A DNA stretch of 5,257 nt from an uncultured Caryophanales bacterium (GTDB lineage Bacteria > Bacillota_I > Bacilli_A > RF39 > UBA660), in contig CALCBO010000117.1 of NCBI GenBank assembly GCA_937897245.1, forward strand, positions 1 through 5,257, read 5' to 3'. Positions 1-5,257 of the stretch are shown here, piece after piece. The first letter of the stretch is position 1, and each line of letters begins with the position of its first letter. Below the pieces are notes generated by a model that saw only the letters and a list, made by a program, of their open reading frames with translations, searched no databases and had not been told where the DNA came from. Position numbers and translations under genes: made by a program.

Positions 1-19
1 TTTAAGAAATTAAAGAAAA

Positions 20-25
20 GGAGGT
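20..25 (+). promoter_or_regulatory. Shine-Dalgarno of dnaJ
   Basis: GGAGGT lies 5-6 nt before the ATG at 31, inside an A-rich stretch. It fixes the dnaJ start. The bases before it carry no gene that can be recognised in so short a stretch; in many Firmicutes dnaK lies just upstream of dnaJ, but nothing here shows that. Confidence 0.85.
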
Positions 26-30
26 AAAAC

Positions 31-1146
31 ATGGCTGATAAACGTGATTTTTATGAAACTTTGGGTGTTGAGAAGAATGCTACTGAACAGGAAATAAAAA
101 GTGCTTATCGTAAAAAAGCAAAACAATTACATCCTGATTTAAATAAAGATGATCCTCATGCAGAAGAGAAGTTTAAAGAAGTTCAAGAAGCTTATTCAGT
201 TTTATCTGATGAAAATAAAAGAAAGATGTATGATCAGTTTGGTCATGCTGGTGTAAGTGGTGCTGGAGCAGCTGGAGCTGGGGGTGCCGGAGGATTTGGT
301 GGCTTCGGTGGATTTGATGCGTCAGGATTTGGTTTTGAAGATATTTTTGATACCTTTTTTGGTGGTGCAACATCATCAGGTTTTGGAGGCTTTAGTGGTT
401 TTGGTGGAGGAAACTCTAAAAACCGTGCTAGTCGTGGAAGTGATATCTTAATGCAGATGGATCTTGATTTTGATGAAGCTATTTATGGTGCTGAGAAGAA
501 ATTTAGTATTGATGTTGTTGAAGAATGTGATGAGTGTCATGGACATGGAGGTTTTGATCGTAGGGAATGTTCTACTTGTCATGGTAGTGGTACTATTTCA
601 AAACAACAACAAACTATTCTAGGTTCATTTGTTACACGTACTACTTGTCCTGATTGCCAGGGAAAAGGAAGAACATATAAAAGAAAATGTAGTGAATGTC
701 AAGGTTCTGGTCAAGTTAAGAAACATAAAAATATTACTATTAATATTCCAGCTGGAGTAAATAGTGGAGATAGACAACGTCTTAGTGGTAAAGGTCAAGC
801 TGGTATTAATGGAGGAGAAAATGGTGATTTATATATTGAATACATTGTCTCTGAACATAAATATTTTAAAAGAGATGCAGATGATATTTATTTAGAAGTT
901 CCGCTTACTTTAGCTGAAGCAATTTTAGGTTGTAAGAAACAAATTCCTACTTTATATGGTAATGTTAAAGTAAATATTTCAGCAGGTACTAATAGTGGAG
1001 ATAAACAAGTTATTAAAGGAAAAGGTGTAGATAATAAATATAGAAAAGTAAAAGGAGATATCATTTCCGTAAACATAAAGGAAATATGTATTTATTATTT
1101 AAAGTATATACACCTAAGAGATTATCTAGAGAGCAAAAATCTTTAA
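31..1146 (+). CDS. dnaJ: Chaperone protein DnaJ (Hsp40), C-terminus frameshifted
   Basis: DnaJ is the cytoplasmic co-chaperone that delivers unfolded clients to DnaK and stimulates its ATPase. The J domain occupies about residues 5-70 with the HPD motif at 34-36. A Gly/Phe-rich linker covers about 76-130. Four CxxCxGxG zinc-binding repeats start at C166, C180, C206 and C220, with all eight cysteines present; the gap between the first two is short (C169 to C180). The C-terminal client-binding domain follows from about 230. From roughly residue 343 the family resemblance ends, and the last 25-30 residues of this frame look like random sequence. The genuine C-terminus lies in the -1 frame up to 1232 (separate entry). 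As written the protein lacks the end of the second C-terminal subdomain and the dimerisation helix, so it is either a damaged gene or a sequence/assembly error. The identification as DnaJ is certain; the state of the 3' end is not. Confidence 0.95.
   Translation: MADKRDFYETLGVEKNATEQEIKSAYRKKAKQLHPDLNKDDPHAEEKFKEVQEAYSVLSDENKRKMYDQFGHAGVSGAGAAGAGGAGGFGGFGGFDASGFGFEDIFDTFFGGATSSGFGGFSGFGGGNSKNRASRGSDILMQMDLDFDEAIYGAEKKFSIDVVEECDECHGHGGFDRRECSTCHGSGTISKQQQTILGSFVTRTTCPDCQGKGRTYKRKCSECQGSGQVKKHKNITINIPAGVNSGDRQRLSGKGQAGINGGENGDLYIEYIVSEHKYFKRDADDIYLEVPLTLAEAILGCKKQIPTLYGNVKVNISAGTNSGDKQVIKGKGVDNKYRKVKGDIISVNIKEICIYYLKYIHLRDYLESKNL
1039..1090 (+). repeat. 26-bp diverged tandem segment at the dnaJ frameshift
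   Basis: Bases 1039-1064 and 1065-1090 align without gaps, with 15 of 26 identical, including shared AAAGGA and ATAT blocks. The first, read in the dnaJ frame, gives YRKVKGDI; the second, read in the -1 frame, gives FRKHKGNM. Both look like the same stretch of DnaJ. The differences include a synonymous codon swap (AGA/CGT for Arg), as expected between two homologous alleles. An offset of 26 is two more than a multiple of three, exactly what produces the observed frame change. At 58% identity in AT-rich DNA, chance similarity cannot be excluded. Confidence 0.45.
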
Positions 1147-1232
1147 TTGAAAAACTTAGTAAGACTTCATTAGAAACAAGTGAAACAGAAGATTTTTTAG
1201 ATTTTGTAGATAATAATGAGAAGAGAAAGTAA
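1044..1232 (+). pseudogene. dnaJ: dnaJ C-terminal segment in the -1 frame
   Basis: This frame is open from 1044, just after a TAG at 1041-1043, to a TAA at 1230-1232. From 1065 it reads as a normal DnaJ C-terminus: [17 protein letters not shown], then KRLSREQ, a Lys/Leu-rich dimerisation helix and an acidic/basic tail ending NNEKRK. The [16 protein letters not shown] part corresponds to the family pattern G-D-hydrophobic strand-TP-x-x-L. It has no start of its own and must belong to the gene beginning at 31. Joined to it with the 26-bp excess removed, the protein would have about 391 residues, close to the usual 370-390. It is therefore the displaced end of dnaJ rather than a separate gene. 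Confidence 0.85.
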
Positions 1233-1245
1233 TTTCTCTTTTTTT
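1221..1245 (+). terminator. Rho-independent-like terminator after dnaJ
   Basis: AAGAGAAA (1221-1228) pairs perfectly with TTTCTCTT (1233-1240) across a GTAA loop, and five more T follow (1241-1245). The stem is AT-rich, so it may be weak. The loop holds the TAA stop of the -1 dnaJ frame, so the hairpin straddles the gene end. This fits 1232 as the original end of dnaJ better than 1146. Confidence 0.65.
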
Positions 1246-1246
1246 C

Positions 1247-1276
1247 TTGACAAAATAGGACTTTTTCGGCAATAAT
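1247..1276 (+). promoter_or_regulatory. Sigma-A-type promoter of thyA-folA
   Basis: A perfect -35 box TTGACA at 1247-1252 is followed, after 18 bp, by AATAAT at 1271-1276, which is five of six matches to TATAAT. Transcription would start near 1283, giving a leader of about 20 nt before the thyA ATG. It sits directly behind the dnaJ terminator, as expected for an independent unit. No operator or riboswitch would fit in so short a leader. Confidence 0.7.
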
Positions 1277-1289
1277 GAAATTAAGGATT

Positions 1290-1295
1290 AGGAGG
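1290..1295 (+). promoter_or_regulatory. Shine-Dalgarno of thyA
   Basis: AGGAGG lies 7 nt before the ATG at 1303, a near-ideal site that decides the thyA start. Confidence 0.85.
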
Positions 1296-1302
1296 TTCAA
1301 AT

Positions 1303-2478
1303 ATGAGTAAGATAAATTTAGATAGAATTAATTTAGAGAAGTTTAAATTGGGGGAACAACCTTTAGTATTAAAAAAAGATAATTATCAAGATTTAGTTAT
1401 TGAAGATGGATATTTGGTAGATAGTGAAGGTAAGAGAATCGGTACTAAGGGTGATATGTATACTAAAAAGATTATGGATTATATTATAAGGGAAGGATGT
1501 CTTGATCATAATCCACGTCCTCATTATGAAGATTTTTATGAGAATGCTAGATATAACTCTAATAGTAATGCAATTGAAACTATGAATGGTGAAGAAATAC
1601 CAGTTGGAAATGGTGAAGTAATTGAAAAAGACAATGGTTTAGAATTATGGACTCCTGCTCATACAATAAGTGTAAATCAAGGAGTAGAATGTACATATGA
1701 TTTAGCTAAAGGAGAGAGTCCTATGATTACTCTTCGTCCTATTGCGACTAGAGCAGCAATTGCTGAAATACTTTGGATTTATCAAAAAGAAAGTAATGAT
1801 TTAGTTTTATTTGATGAACTTTTAGGTAGAAAAACATGGGATGAAGATGGAAAGATTAATAATTGGTGGAATGATTGGGCTTTACGTGATGATAATGGTA
1901 ATTATATATTAAATGATGAAGGACATCCAACTATTGGAGCTTGTTATGGAGAGACTGTTAGTCGTCGTCATATTCTAAAAGATGAAGTTATAAAAGCTAT
2001 TCGTAATAATCCTGATGGTAGACGTAATATTACATGTTTATGGCAAATGGATGATTTTTTAGAGCCACATGGCTTAAAACCTTGTGCCTTTCTTACTATT
2101 TGGAATGTTCGTCATGATTGGGATGGAAAAGATTATTTAGATATGACTATGGTACAAAGATCAAGTGATTTCGCAACTGCTGGTTGTATCAATCAAGTAC
2201 AGTATACAGCTTTGCAAAAAATGGTAGCTAAAGAATTAGGATTAGAAGCAGGAACATTCACTTGGAAACCTATTAATGTTCAATTATATGATAGACATAT
2301 TAATCAAGCTGTAGAAATGTTAGATAGAGAACCTATTACATGTGGAGCTAATATAGAGGTAAATCCTGAAGTTACCAAGTTTGAAGATTTTAAGCCAGCA
2401 GATATAAAAGTAACTGATTATCCTAGAGAATTAATTAAGAAGAGAAATCCACAATTAAGATTTCCATTGGGTATTTAA
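1303..2478 (+). CDS. thyA: Thymidylate synthase, ThyA family, long form
   Basis: It methylates dUMP to dTMP with 5,10-methylenetetrahydrofolate, releasing dihydrofolate. Visible landmarks: TPAHT at 117-121, the EILWIYQ helix with E155 (E. coli Glu58), the paired phosphate-binding arginines R240-R241, the catalytic C261 in LKPCAF, the QRSSD motif with R286 and D289, N297 at the position of E. coli Asn177 (dUMP rather than dCMP specificity), and H332. The PCA around the cysteine instead of PCH, and the overall pattern, recall the B. subtilis ThyA/phage phi3T branch, which from memory has PCV. At 391 residues it is over 100 longer than the 264-279 of E. coli and B. subtilis, because of an N-terminal extension of about 50 residues and insertions around 82-114 and 180-210. 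The residue matching E. coli Tyr209 is asparagine (N334). It is first gene of the thyA-folA operon. Confidence 0.93.
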   Translation: MSKINLDRINLEKFKLGEQPLVLKKDNYQDLVIEDGYLVDSEGKRIGTKGDMYTKKIMDYIIREGCLDHNPRPHYEDFYENARYNSNSNAIETMNGEEIPVGNGEVIEKDNGLELWTPAHTISVNQGVECTYDLAKGESPMITLRPIATRAAIAEILWIYQKESNDLVLFDELLGRKTWDEDGKINNWWNDWALRDDNGNYILNDEGHPTIGACYGETVSRRHILKDEVIKAIRNNPDGRRNITCLWQMDDFLEPHGLKPCAFLTIWNVRHDWDGKDYLDMTMVQRSSDFATAGCINQVQYTALQKMVAKELGLEAGTFTWKPINVQLYDRHINQAVEMLDREPITCGANIEVNPEVTKFEDFKPADIKVTDYPRELIKKRNPQLRFPLGI

Positions 2479-2480
2479 AA

Positions 2481-2966
2481 ATGGATAATGTTAGTATGAT
2501 TGCTGCTGTTGGTAAGAATAAAGAATTAGGTAAGAATAATGATTTAATATGGAAAATTAAAGAAGATTTAGCTTTTTTTAGAGAACAGACAATGGGTAAA
2601 CCTATTATTATGGGTATGAATACTTTTAATTCTTTACCTAAATTATTACCGGGAAGAATTCATGTTGTTTTGACTCGTAGTAATCCAGAATTAGATAATC
2701 AAGTGATTATTGTTCATTCAATGGAAGAATTATTGGACTTTATAAATAATTATCATGATGAAGTAATGATTATTGGAGGAGCTAGTTTATATAAACAGAT
2801 GTTAGATTATTCTAAAAAGCTAGTTTTAACAGAAATTGAGGCTGAAGATAGGGAGGCTGATGTTTATTTTCCTGACTTTAATAAAGATGAATGGAATAGT
2901 GAATTATTAGGTATTAATGAAGAAGATAACATTACTTATAAGCACTTAGTTTATACACGTAAATAG
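2481..2966 (+). CDS. folA: Dihydrofolate reductase
   Basis: It reduces dihydrofolate to tetrahydrofolate with NADPH, regenerating the cofactor used up by the ThyA encoded just upstream. The 161 residues are the normal family length. Recognisable features are the first strand SMIAAVG (5-11), W24, the substrate-binding acid D29 followed by F32-F33, the MGxxTFxSLP block (44-53), PGR with R59 (E. coli Arg57), the IIGGASLY nucleotide-binding motif (97-104), and LTEIEAEDREADVYFP (116-131) with T117. Departures from the usual pattern are lysine for proline in the W-x-x-P motif (K27) and methionine at the place of E. coli Arg44 (M46). It begins 2 nt after the thyA stop with only a weak GGG at 2469-2471, so translation probably depends on ribosomes finishing thyA. 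The ATG at 2481 is preferred over Met6 because the first strand needs it. Confidence 0.95.
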   Translation: MDNVSMIAAVGKNKELGKNNDLIWKIKEDLAFFREQTMGKPIIMGMNTFNSLPKLLPGRIHVVLTRSNPELDNQVIIVHSMEELLDFINNYHDEVMIIGGASLYKQMLDYSKKLVLTEIEAEDREADVYFPDFNKDEWNSELLGINEEDNITYKHLVYTRK

Positions 2967-2967
2967 A

Positions 2968-2992
2968 AAAAGAGTTCAGATTGAACTCTTTT
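2968..2992. terminator. Bidirectional terminator between folA and rnhC
   Basis: AAAAGAGTTCA (2968-2978) and TGAACTCTTTT (2982-2992) form a perfect 11-bp inverted repeat with a 3-nt loop, located between the two convergent stop codons and overlapping the rnhC TAA by 2 nt. Read on the minus strand, the stem runs into TTTTTC, a better U-tract than on the plus strand, where only the stem's own TTTT is available. It likely ends both transcripts. Confidence 0.8.
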
Positions 2993-3902
2993 AATATATC
3001 ATTGTATGTAATATTCTATCAGTATTTTTAAAATTTAATTTAGCAATATCTTTTAATTTTTCTTCACCATATTTTTCGACTACTTCTTCACCTATTTTAT
3101 CTACATCTTTACCAGCACCTTTTGGTAGAGGAATATGTATTTCATCACATATTTTATCAAATTCTTTTAAGAATAAATATCTACTAATTATAGAACCACA
3201 AGCTACGGCAGGAGAGATATCTTCAGCTTTAGTCATAAAAGTAATATCTTTTTGAATTACTTTTTGATCACTTAAATAGTCATAATATCTTGCTTCTTTA
3301 GCAAATTCATCTACAATAATATAATCATATTTAGGTTTTTCTTCTTGTACTATTTGGTATAATACACGGTTATGTAATATAGATTTTATTTTATTCATAT
3401 TAATATTTTTATTATATTTTTCATTATATTCTGTATTAGATAAGATAACACTGCGATAAGGAATTTTTTTAGCTATTTGAGGAGCTATTTTTAATATTTT
3501 ACTATCATCTATCTTTTTAGAATCTCCAACACCTAATTCTTCTAAAAAAGGAATATCTTCTTTAGTTACGTAACAAGCTGTTACCACGATAGGTCCAAAA
3601 TAGTCACCAGTTCCTACTTCATCACTACCAACAGCATTACACTTATAATACTTTTCATTAGTTTTTTTCTTTTTTTCTTTGGCTTCTTTAGTATTTTCTA
3701 TTTGTACTCCCCACATAGCAGCATCGACATCAGCTGAAACACCTTGAAACATTACTTTACCTGATTCATACATTGTTATTACAGTATCTTCTTCTTCTGC
3801 TTGAAAAACAACATATGGTATTACTTTATCTCTTCTTTTATCTTTATAATATTCTATCATTTTTTGTTTAATTTCATCATTTACTCTTATAACAATATTC
3901 AT
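2991..3902 (-). CDS. rnhC: Ribonuclease HIII
   Basis: RNase HIII cuts the RNA strand of RNA:DNA hybrids, removing R-loops and primers in the cytoplasm. Numbering from the ATG at 3902 (303 residues, normal for the family): an N-terminal TBP-like substrate-binding domain (about 1-70), a Lys-rich linker (about 72-87), then the catalytic domain. This has the diagnostic GSDEVGTGDYFGP motif (92-104) with metal-binding D94 and E95, GDSKK (126-130), the third acid D198 in IIVDEF, and KAEDISPAVACGSIISRYLFL (225-245), which holds the likely fourth acid. The frame stays open to a GTG at 3911, but that would overlap the Shine-Dalgarno. The AGGTGA at 3908-3913 lies 5 nt from the ATG, so 3902 is the better start. 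It is the last gene of the minus-strand operon, 9 nt after the mTERF-like gene before it. Confidence 0.95.
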   Translation of the reverse strand: MNIVIRVNDEIKQKMIEYYKDKRRDKVIPYVVFQAEEEDTVITMYESGKVMFQGVSADVDAAMWGVQIENTKEAKEKKKKTNEKYYKCNAVGSDEVGTGDYFGPIVVTACYVTKEDIPFLEELGVGDSKKIDDSKILKIAPQIAKKIPYRSVILSNTEYNEKYNKNINMNKIKSILHNRVLYQIVQEEKPKYDYIIVDEFAKEARYYDYLSDQKVIQKDITFMTKAEDISPAVACGSIISRYLFLKEFDKICDEIHIPLPKGAGKDVDKIGEEVVEKYGEEKLKDIAKLNFKNTDRILHTMIY

Positions 3903-3907
3903 ATTTA

Positions 3908-3913
3908 TCACCT
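3908..3913 (-). promoter_or_regulatory. Shine-Dalgarno of rnhC overlapping the upstream stop
   Basis: On the minus strand the sequence is TAGGTGATAAATATG. The TAG is the stop of the upstream 127-residue gene and AGGTGA is the ribosome-binding site, 5 nt before the ATG at 3902. Stop and binding site share bases, so termination of one gene and initiation of the next are likely coupled. Confidence 0.75.
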
Positions 3914-4295
3914 AAAAGATAAGTGTTCGATTAAAAAAATCAATTACTTCATCTTTTGTTTTTCCTTCCTTTAATTTATTATTATATATTTTTTTTATTT
4001 CTTCACTTGATAGATTTAATAAATAGGGATTAGTATCAAATAAAGAATATAAATTATTAAATCCTATTTTTTCTAGTGAATTAATTAAGTTTATAATATC
4101 CTTTATGTCTTTTGATAAGTAAAAAGGATTACATATTAATATATTTTTTAAATGATTATTTTGACAACCTATATTTTGAAGAATAATTATTAATTCTTTA
4201 ATATTATTATCTGGTATTTTTTCTATCTCGGTATTAGTATCCATCATTATTTTTATTTCTTCTATGGTAAAGCCATATCTTATTAATATATCCAT
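3912..4295 (-). CDS. Small mTERF-like helical-repeat protein
   Basis: This 127-residue protein has no enzyme motif. It consists of short amphipathic helices in three units with G8-F9, G43 and G78-F79 exactly 35 residues apart. Unit two carries NP 14 residues after its glycine (P57); unit three has NP at P90; unit one lacks the proline. The pattern (turn, x-x-E-E-I helix, N-P, hydrophobic pair) is that of mTERF repeats, and matches the protein encoded just upstream. mTERF proteins of organelles bind nucleic acid and act in transcription termination, transcription initiation or ribosome assembly; the function here is unknown. There is no signal peptide or membrane segment. Isoleucine, asparagine and lysine dominate, as expected for an AT-rich genome. 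The start follows a strong Shine-Dalgarno. It starts in the middle of a repeat and shares its reading frame with the upstream gene, so the two may derive from one array. Confidence 0.75.
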   Translation of the reverse strand: MDILIRYGFTIEEIKIMMDTNTEIEKIPDNNIKELIIILQNIGCQNNHLKNILICNPFYLSKDIKDIINLINSLEKIGFNNLYSLFDTNPYLLNLSSEEIKKIYNNKLKEGKTKDEVIDFFNRTLIF

Positions 4296-4298
4296 TTA

Positions 4299-5257
4299 TT
4301 AGACCTCCCATAATTCATTTCTAGTTATTTTATATTTATTAGTAAAGTCTTTATCAGTTAAGAAGATATCATTTGTATTATAGTTATTATTTTTTAAAAA
4401 ACTATATTTCTTTTTTTGATAATCAATATTTAATAATAATAGAGATGGCTCTTTATTAATATAATTAGATAAATCTATTTCTTCATAAAAAGATAATCTA
4501 TTTTTAATAGTAATGATATCATAACCAATTAATACTGGACAGTTAATTAATAAATATTTAGTTTCTTCTTCTGAATAATTTAAATTCTTAATATCATTAA
4601 TTTTAGTATCTATGTTTTCAATACTGTATAATAATATATAGGGATTATTATTAATAATTTTAATTATATCTGATTTAGTAAAATTATTATTTTCAAAATA
4701 GGATAATTCTTCTTGAATACTATTTAAATAATTATCTTGGAGTATTATTGGAATATATTGAATTATTTTTATAATTTCTTCTTCTTTAAATCCATATTCA
4801 ATTAGAAAATGAAATTTATTTTGAATTAAATTAAGATCTTTAGTTAAAGTATCTGGAACTATTATAAATATCTTTTTGATTTGATTTTTAGAAAAACCCA
4901 TTTCTTCTAATTCAGATATTTTTTTATGAAAAGACGATGAACTTAATTTAATTATTTCAGGATTTTTCTTTATTATTTCGATTATATCATTTTTAGATAA
5001 GTTAAAACTAAGTAATAGTTCATATTTCTTTTTGATTGTTTGATTGTCTATTCTAAAGATAGATGGATATTTATTTATTATTAGAATAATATCCTCTTTA
5101 GTAAAAGCTAAATCTTTGAATAAAGATATTCTATTATTAATCTTTTGAATACCTATTTCTAATATATATGGATAATTTTCTATTAAAGAAAAAACTTCTA
5201 AATTAGAAAATCCTAGAGTTTTAAGTTTTTCAATTTTAATTTTAATATTTTCAATAC
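4299..5257 (-). CDS. mTERF-like helical-repeat protein (partial, N-terminus outside window)
   Basis: The frame is open from the window edge (first full codon at 5255) to the TAA at 4301-4299, giving 318 visible residues. The methionine at 4901 is internal: the same repeat pattern continues upstream of it and it has no good Shine-Dalgarno. Numbering from the edge, at least seven units of about 35 residues are visible, each a helix, a GF/NF/AF/NY turn, a second helix and then a proline with hydrophobic residues. The prolines fall at 29, 64, 99, 134, 169, 205, 240 and 270, so the spacing is 35, 35, 35, 35, 36, 35 and 30. This fits the mTERF repeat, a superhelical nucleic-acid-binding fold known mainly from organelles. 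The last 40-50 residues are degenerate. No enzyme domain, signal peptide or membrane span is seen. The protein is rich in Ile, Asn and Lys. Other helical-repeat families are possible but fit less well; its role is unknown. Confidence 0.75.
   Translation of the reverse strand, partial: IENIKIKIEKLKTLGFSNLEVFSLIENYPYILEIGIQKINNRISLFKDLAFTKEDIILIINKYPSIFRIDNQTIKKKYELLLSFNLSKNDIIEIIKKNPEIIKLSSSSFHKKISELEEMGFSKNQIKKIFIIVPDTLTKDLNLIQNKFHFLIEYGFKEEEIIKIIQYIPIILQDNYLNSIQEELSYFENNNFTKSDIIKIINNNPYILLYSIENIDTKINDIKNLNYSEEETKYLLINCPVLIGYDIITIKNRLSFYEEIDLSNYINKEPSLLLLNIDYQKKKYSFLKNNNYNTNDIFLTDKDFTNKYKITRNELWEV
4303..4309 (-). promoter_or_regulatory. Shine-Dalgarno inside the end of the upstream gene
   Basis: GGGAGGT lies 7 nt before the ATG at 4295 and is made by the last codons (Trp-Glu-Val) of the upstream gene. 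Two TAA codons in tandem follow before the ATG. A site this strong makes a true second gene more likely than a single gene broken by stops. Confidence 0.8.
4425..5234 (-). repeat. Protein repeat array, about 35 residues (105 bp) per unit
   Basis: Eight consecutive units are encoded here; the eighth is shortened to about 30 residues. The shared pattern is: hydrophobic/charged helix, G-F or N-F, a polar S/T-x-x-D/E-I-I-x-I-I stretch, x-x-P, then hydrophobic I/L pairs. The repetition is at protein level; at DNA level the units are strongly diverged, so this is an old array rather than a recent expansion. Confidence 0.8.

Noticed and set aside
173..451. Open frames overlapping the start of dnaJ on the opposite strand and in another plus-strand frame.
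   Set aside because: They arise from the Gly/Phe-rich low-complexity region, lack good Shine-Dalgarno sites and resemble no known protein.
1098..1104. TTTAAAG, a T TTA AAG slippery heptamer in the dnaJ frame, inside the window where a -1 shift could rescue the C-terminus (programmed frameshifting).
   Set aside because: DnaJ-like sequence in the -1 frame already starts at about 1065, before the heptamer, so shifting there would leave a non-homologous insert. The nearest AGGAG is about 40 nt upstream, too far to stimulate, and the heptamer simply encodes the conserved Phe-Lys.
1061..1300. Minus-strand open frame of 79 residues between dnaJ and thyA.
   Set aside because: It runs opposite the displaced dnaJ end, the terminator and the thyA promoter, and its sequence has no protein-family character.
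3903..3911. GTG at 3911 as the rnhC start.
   Set aside because: The GTG is part of the AGGTGA ribosome-binding site for the ATG at 3902, and RNase HIII does not need the three extra residues.
4425..5234. The 35-residue period as pentatricopeptide (PPR) or TAL-effector-like repeats.
   Set aside because: PPR units have a different pattern (Y-N-x-L-I, A-x-x-L-F-x-x-M), and TAL-like units lack the regular x-P-hydrophobic step. The GF turn with a proline 14 residues on fits mTERF better.
4425..5234. A DNA tandem repeat or CRISPR-like array, given the 105-bp period.
   Set aside because: The units are diverged at DNA level and lie in one open reading frame; there are no identical repeats with unique spacers.

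Overview
The window comes from a very AT-rich bacterial genome with strong Shine-Dalgarno sites (GGAGG type), TAA/TAG stops and ordinary TGG tryptophan codons. The proteins look like those of low-GC Firmicutes: a ThyA of the Bacillus subtilis ThyA/phage phi3T branch, and RNase HIII. An uncultured Bacilli, Erysipelotrichia or Mollicutes-related gut lineage is my best guess; this is inference, not identification.

Plus strand, 1-2966. A dnaJ chaperone gene starts at 31 but breaks near its 3' end. The original frame stops at 1146, while the conserved DnaJ C-terminus continues in the -1 frame to a TAA at 1230-1232. Taking out 26 bp restores both the frame and the family's normal spacing. A hairpin with a T run wraps around the -1-frame stop, and a good sigma-A-type promoter follows (TTGACA, 18 bp, AATAAT). 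It drives thyA (1303-2478) and folA (2481-2966), which are 2 nt apart. ThyA makes dTMP and leaves dihydrofolate; dihydrofolate reductase turns that back into tetrahydrofolate, so the pair is a closed metabolic unit.

A perfect inverted repeat at 2968-2992 separates the convergent transcription units and can terminate both.

Minus strand, 5257-2991. Three genes lie in one tightly coupled operon: a partial gene entering from the right edge (5257-4299), a 127-residue gene (4295-3912) and rnhC, RNase HIII (3902-2991). Each of the two junctions has a strong Shine-Dalgarno buried in the end or stop codon of the gene before it. The first two proteins are built from alpha-helical repeats of about 35 residues with a GF/NF turn and, 14 residues later, a proline followed by hydrophobic residues. 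This is the pattern of mTERF (mitochondrial transcription termination factor) repeats, a family known mainly from animal and plant organelles.

The most interesting part is this mTERF-like pair coupled to an enzyme that removes RNA from RNA:DNA hybrids. It suggests, without proving, a nucleic-acid module acting on transcription or R-loops. The repeat identification is from reading the pattern and needs a profile search.
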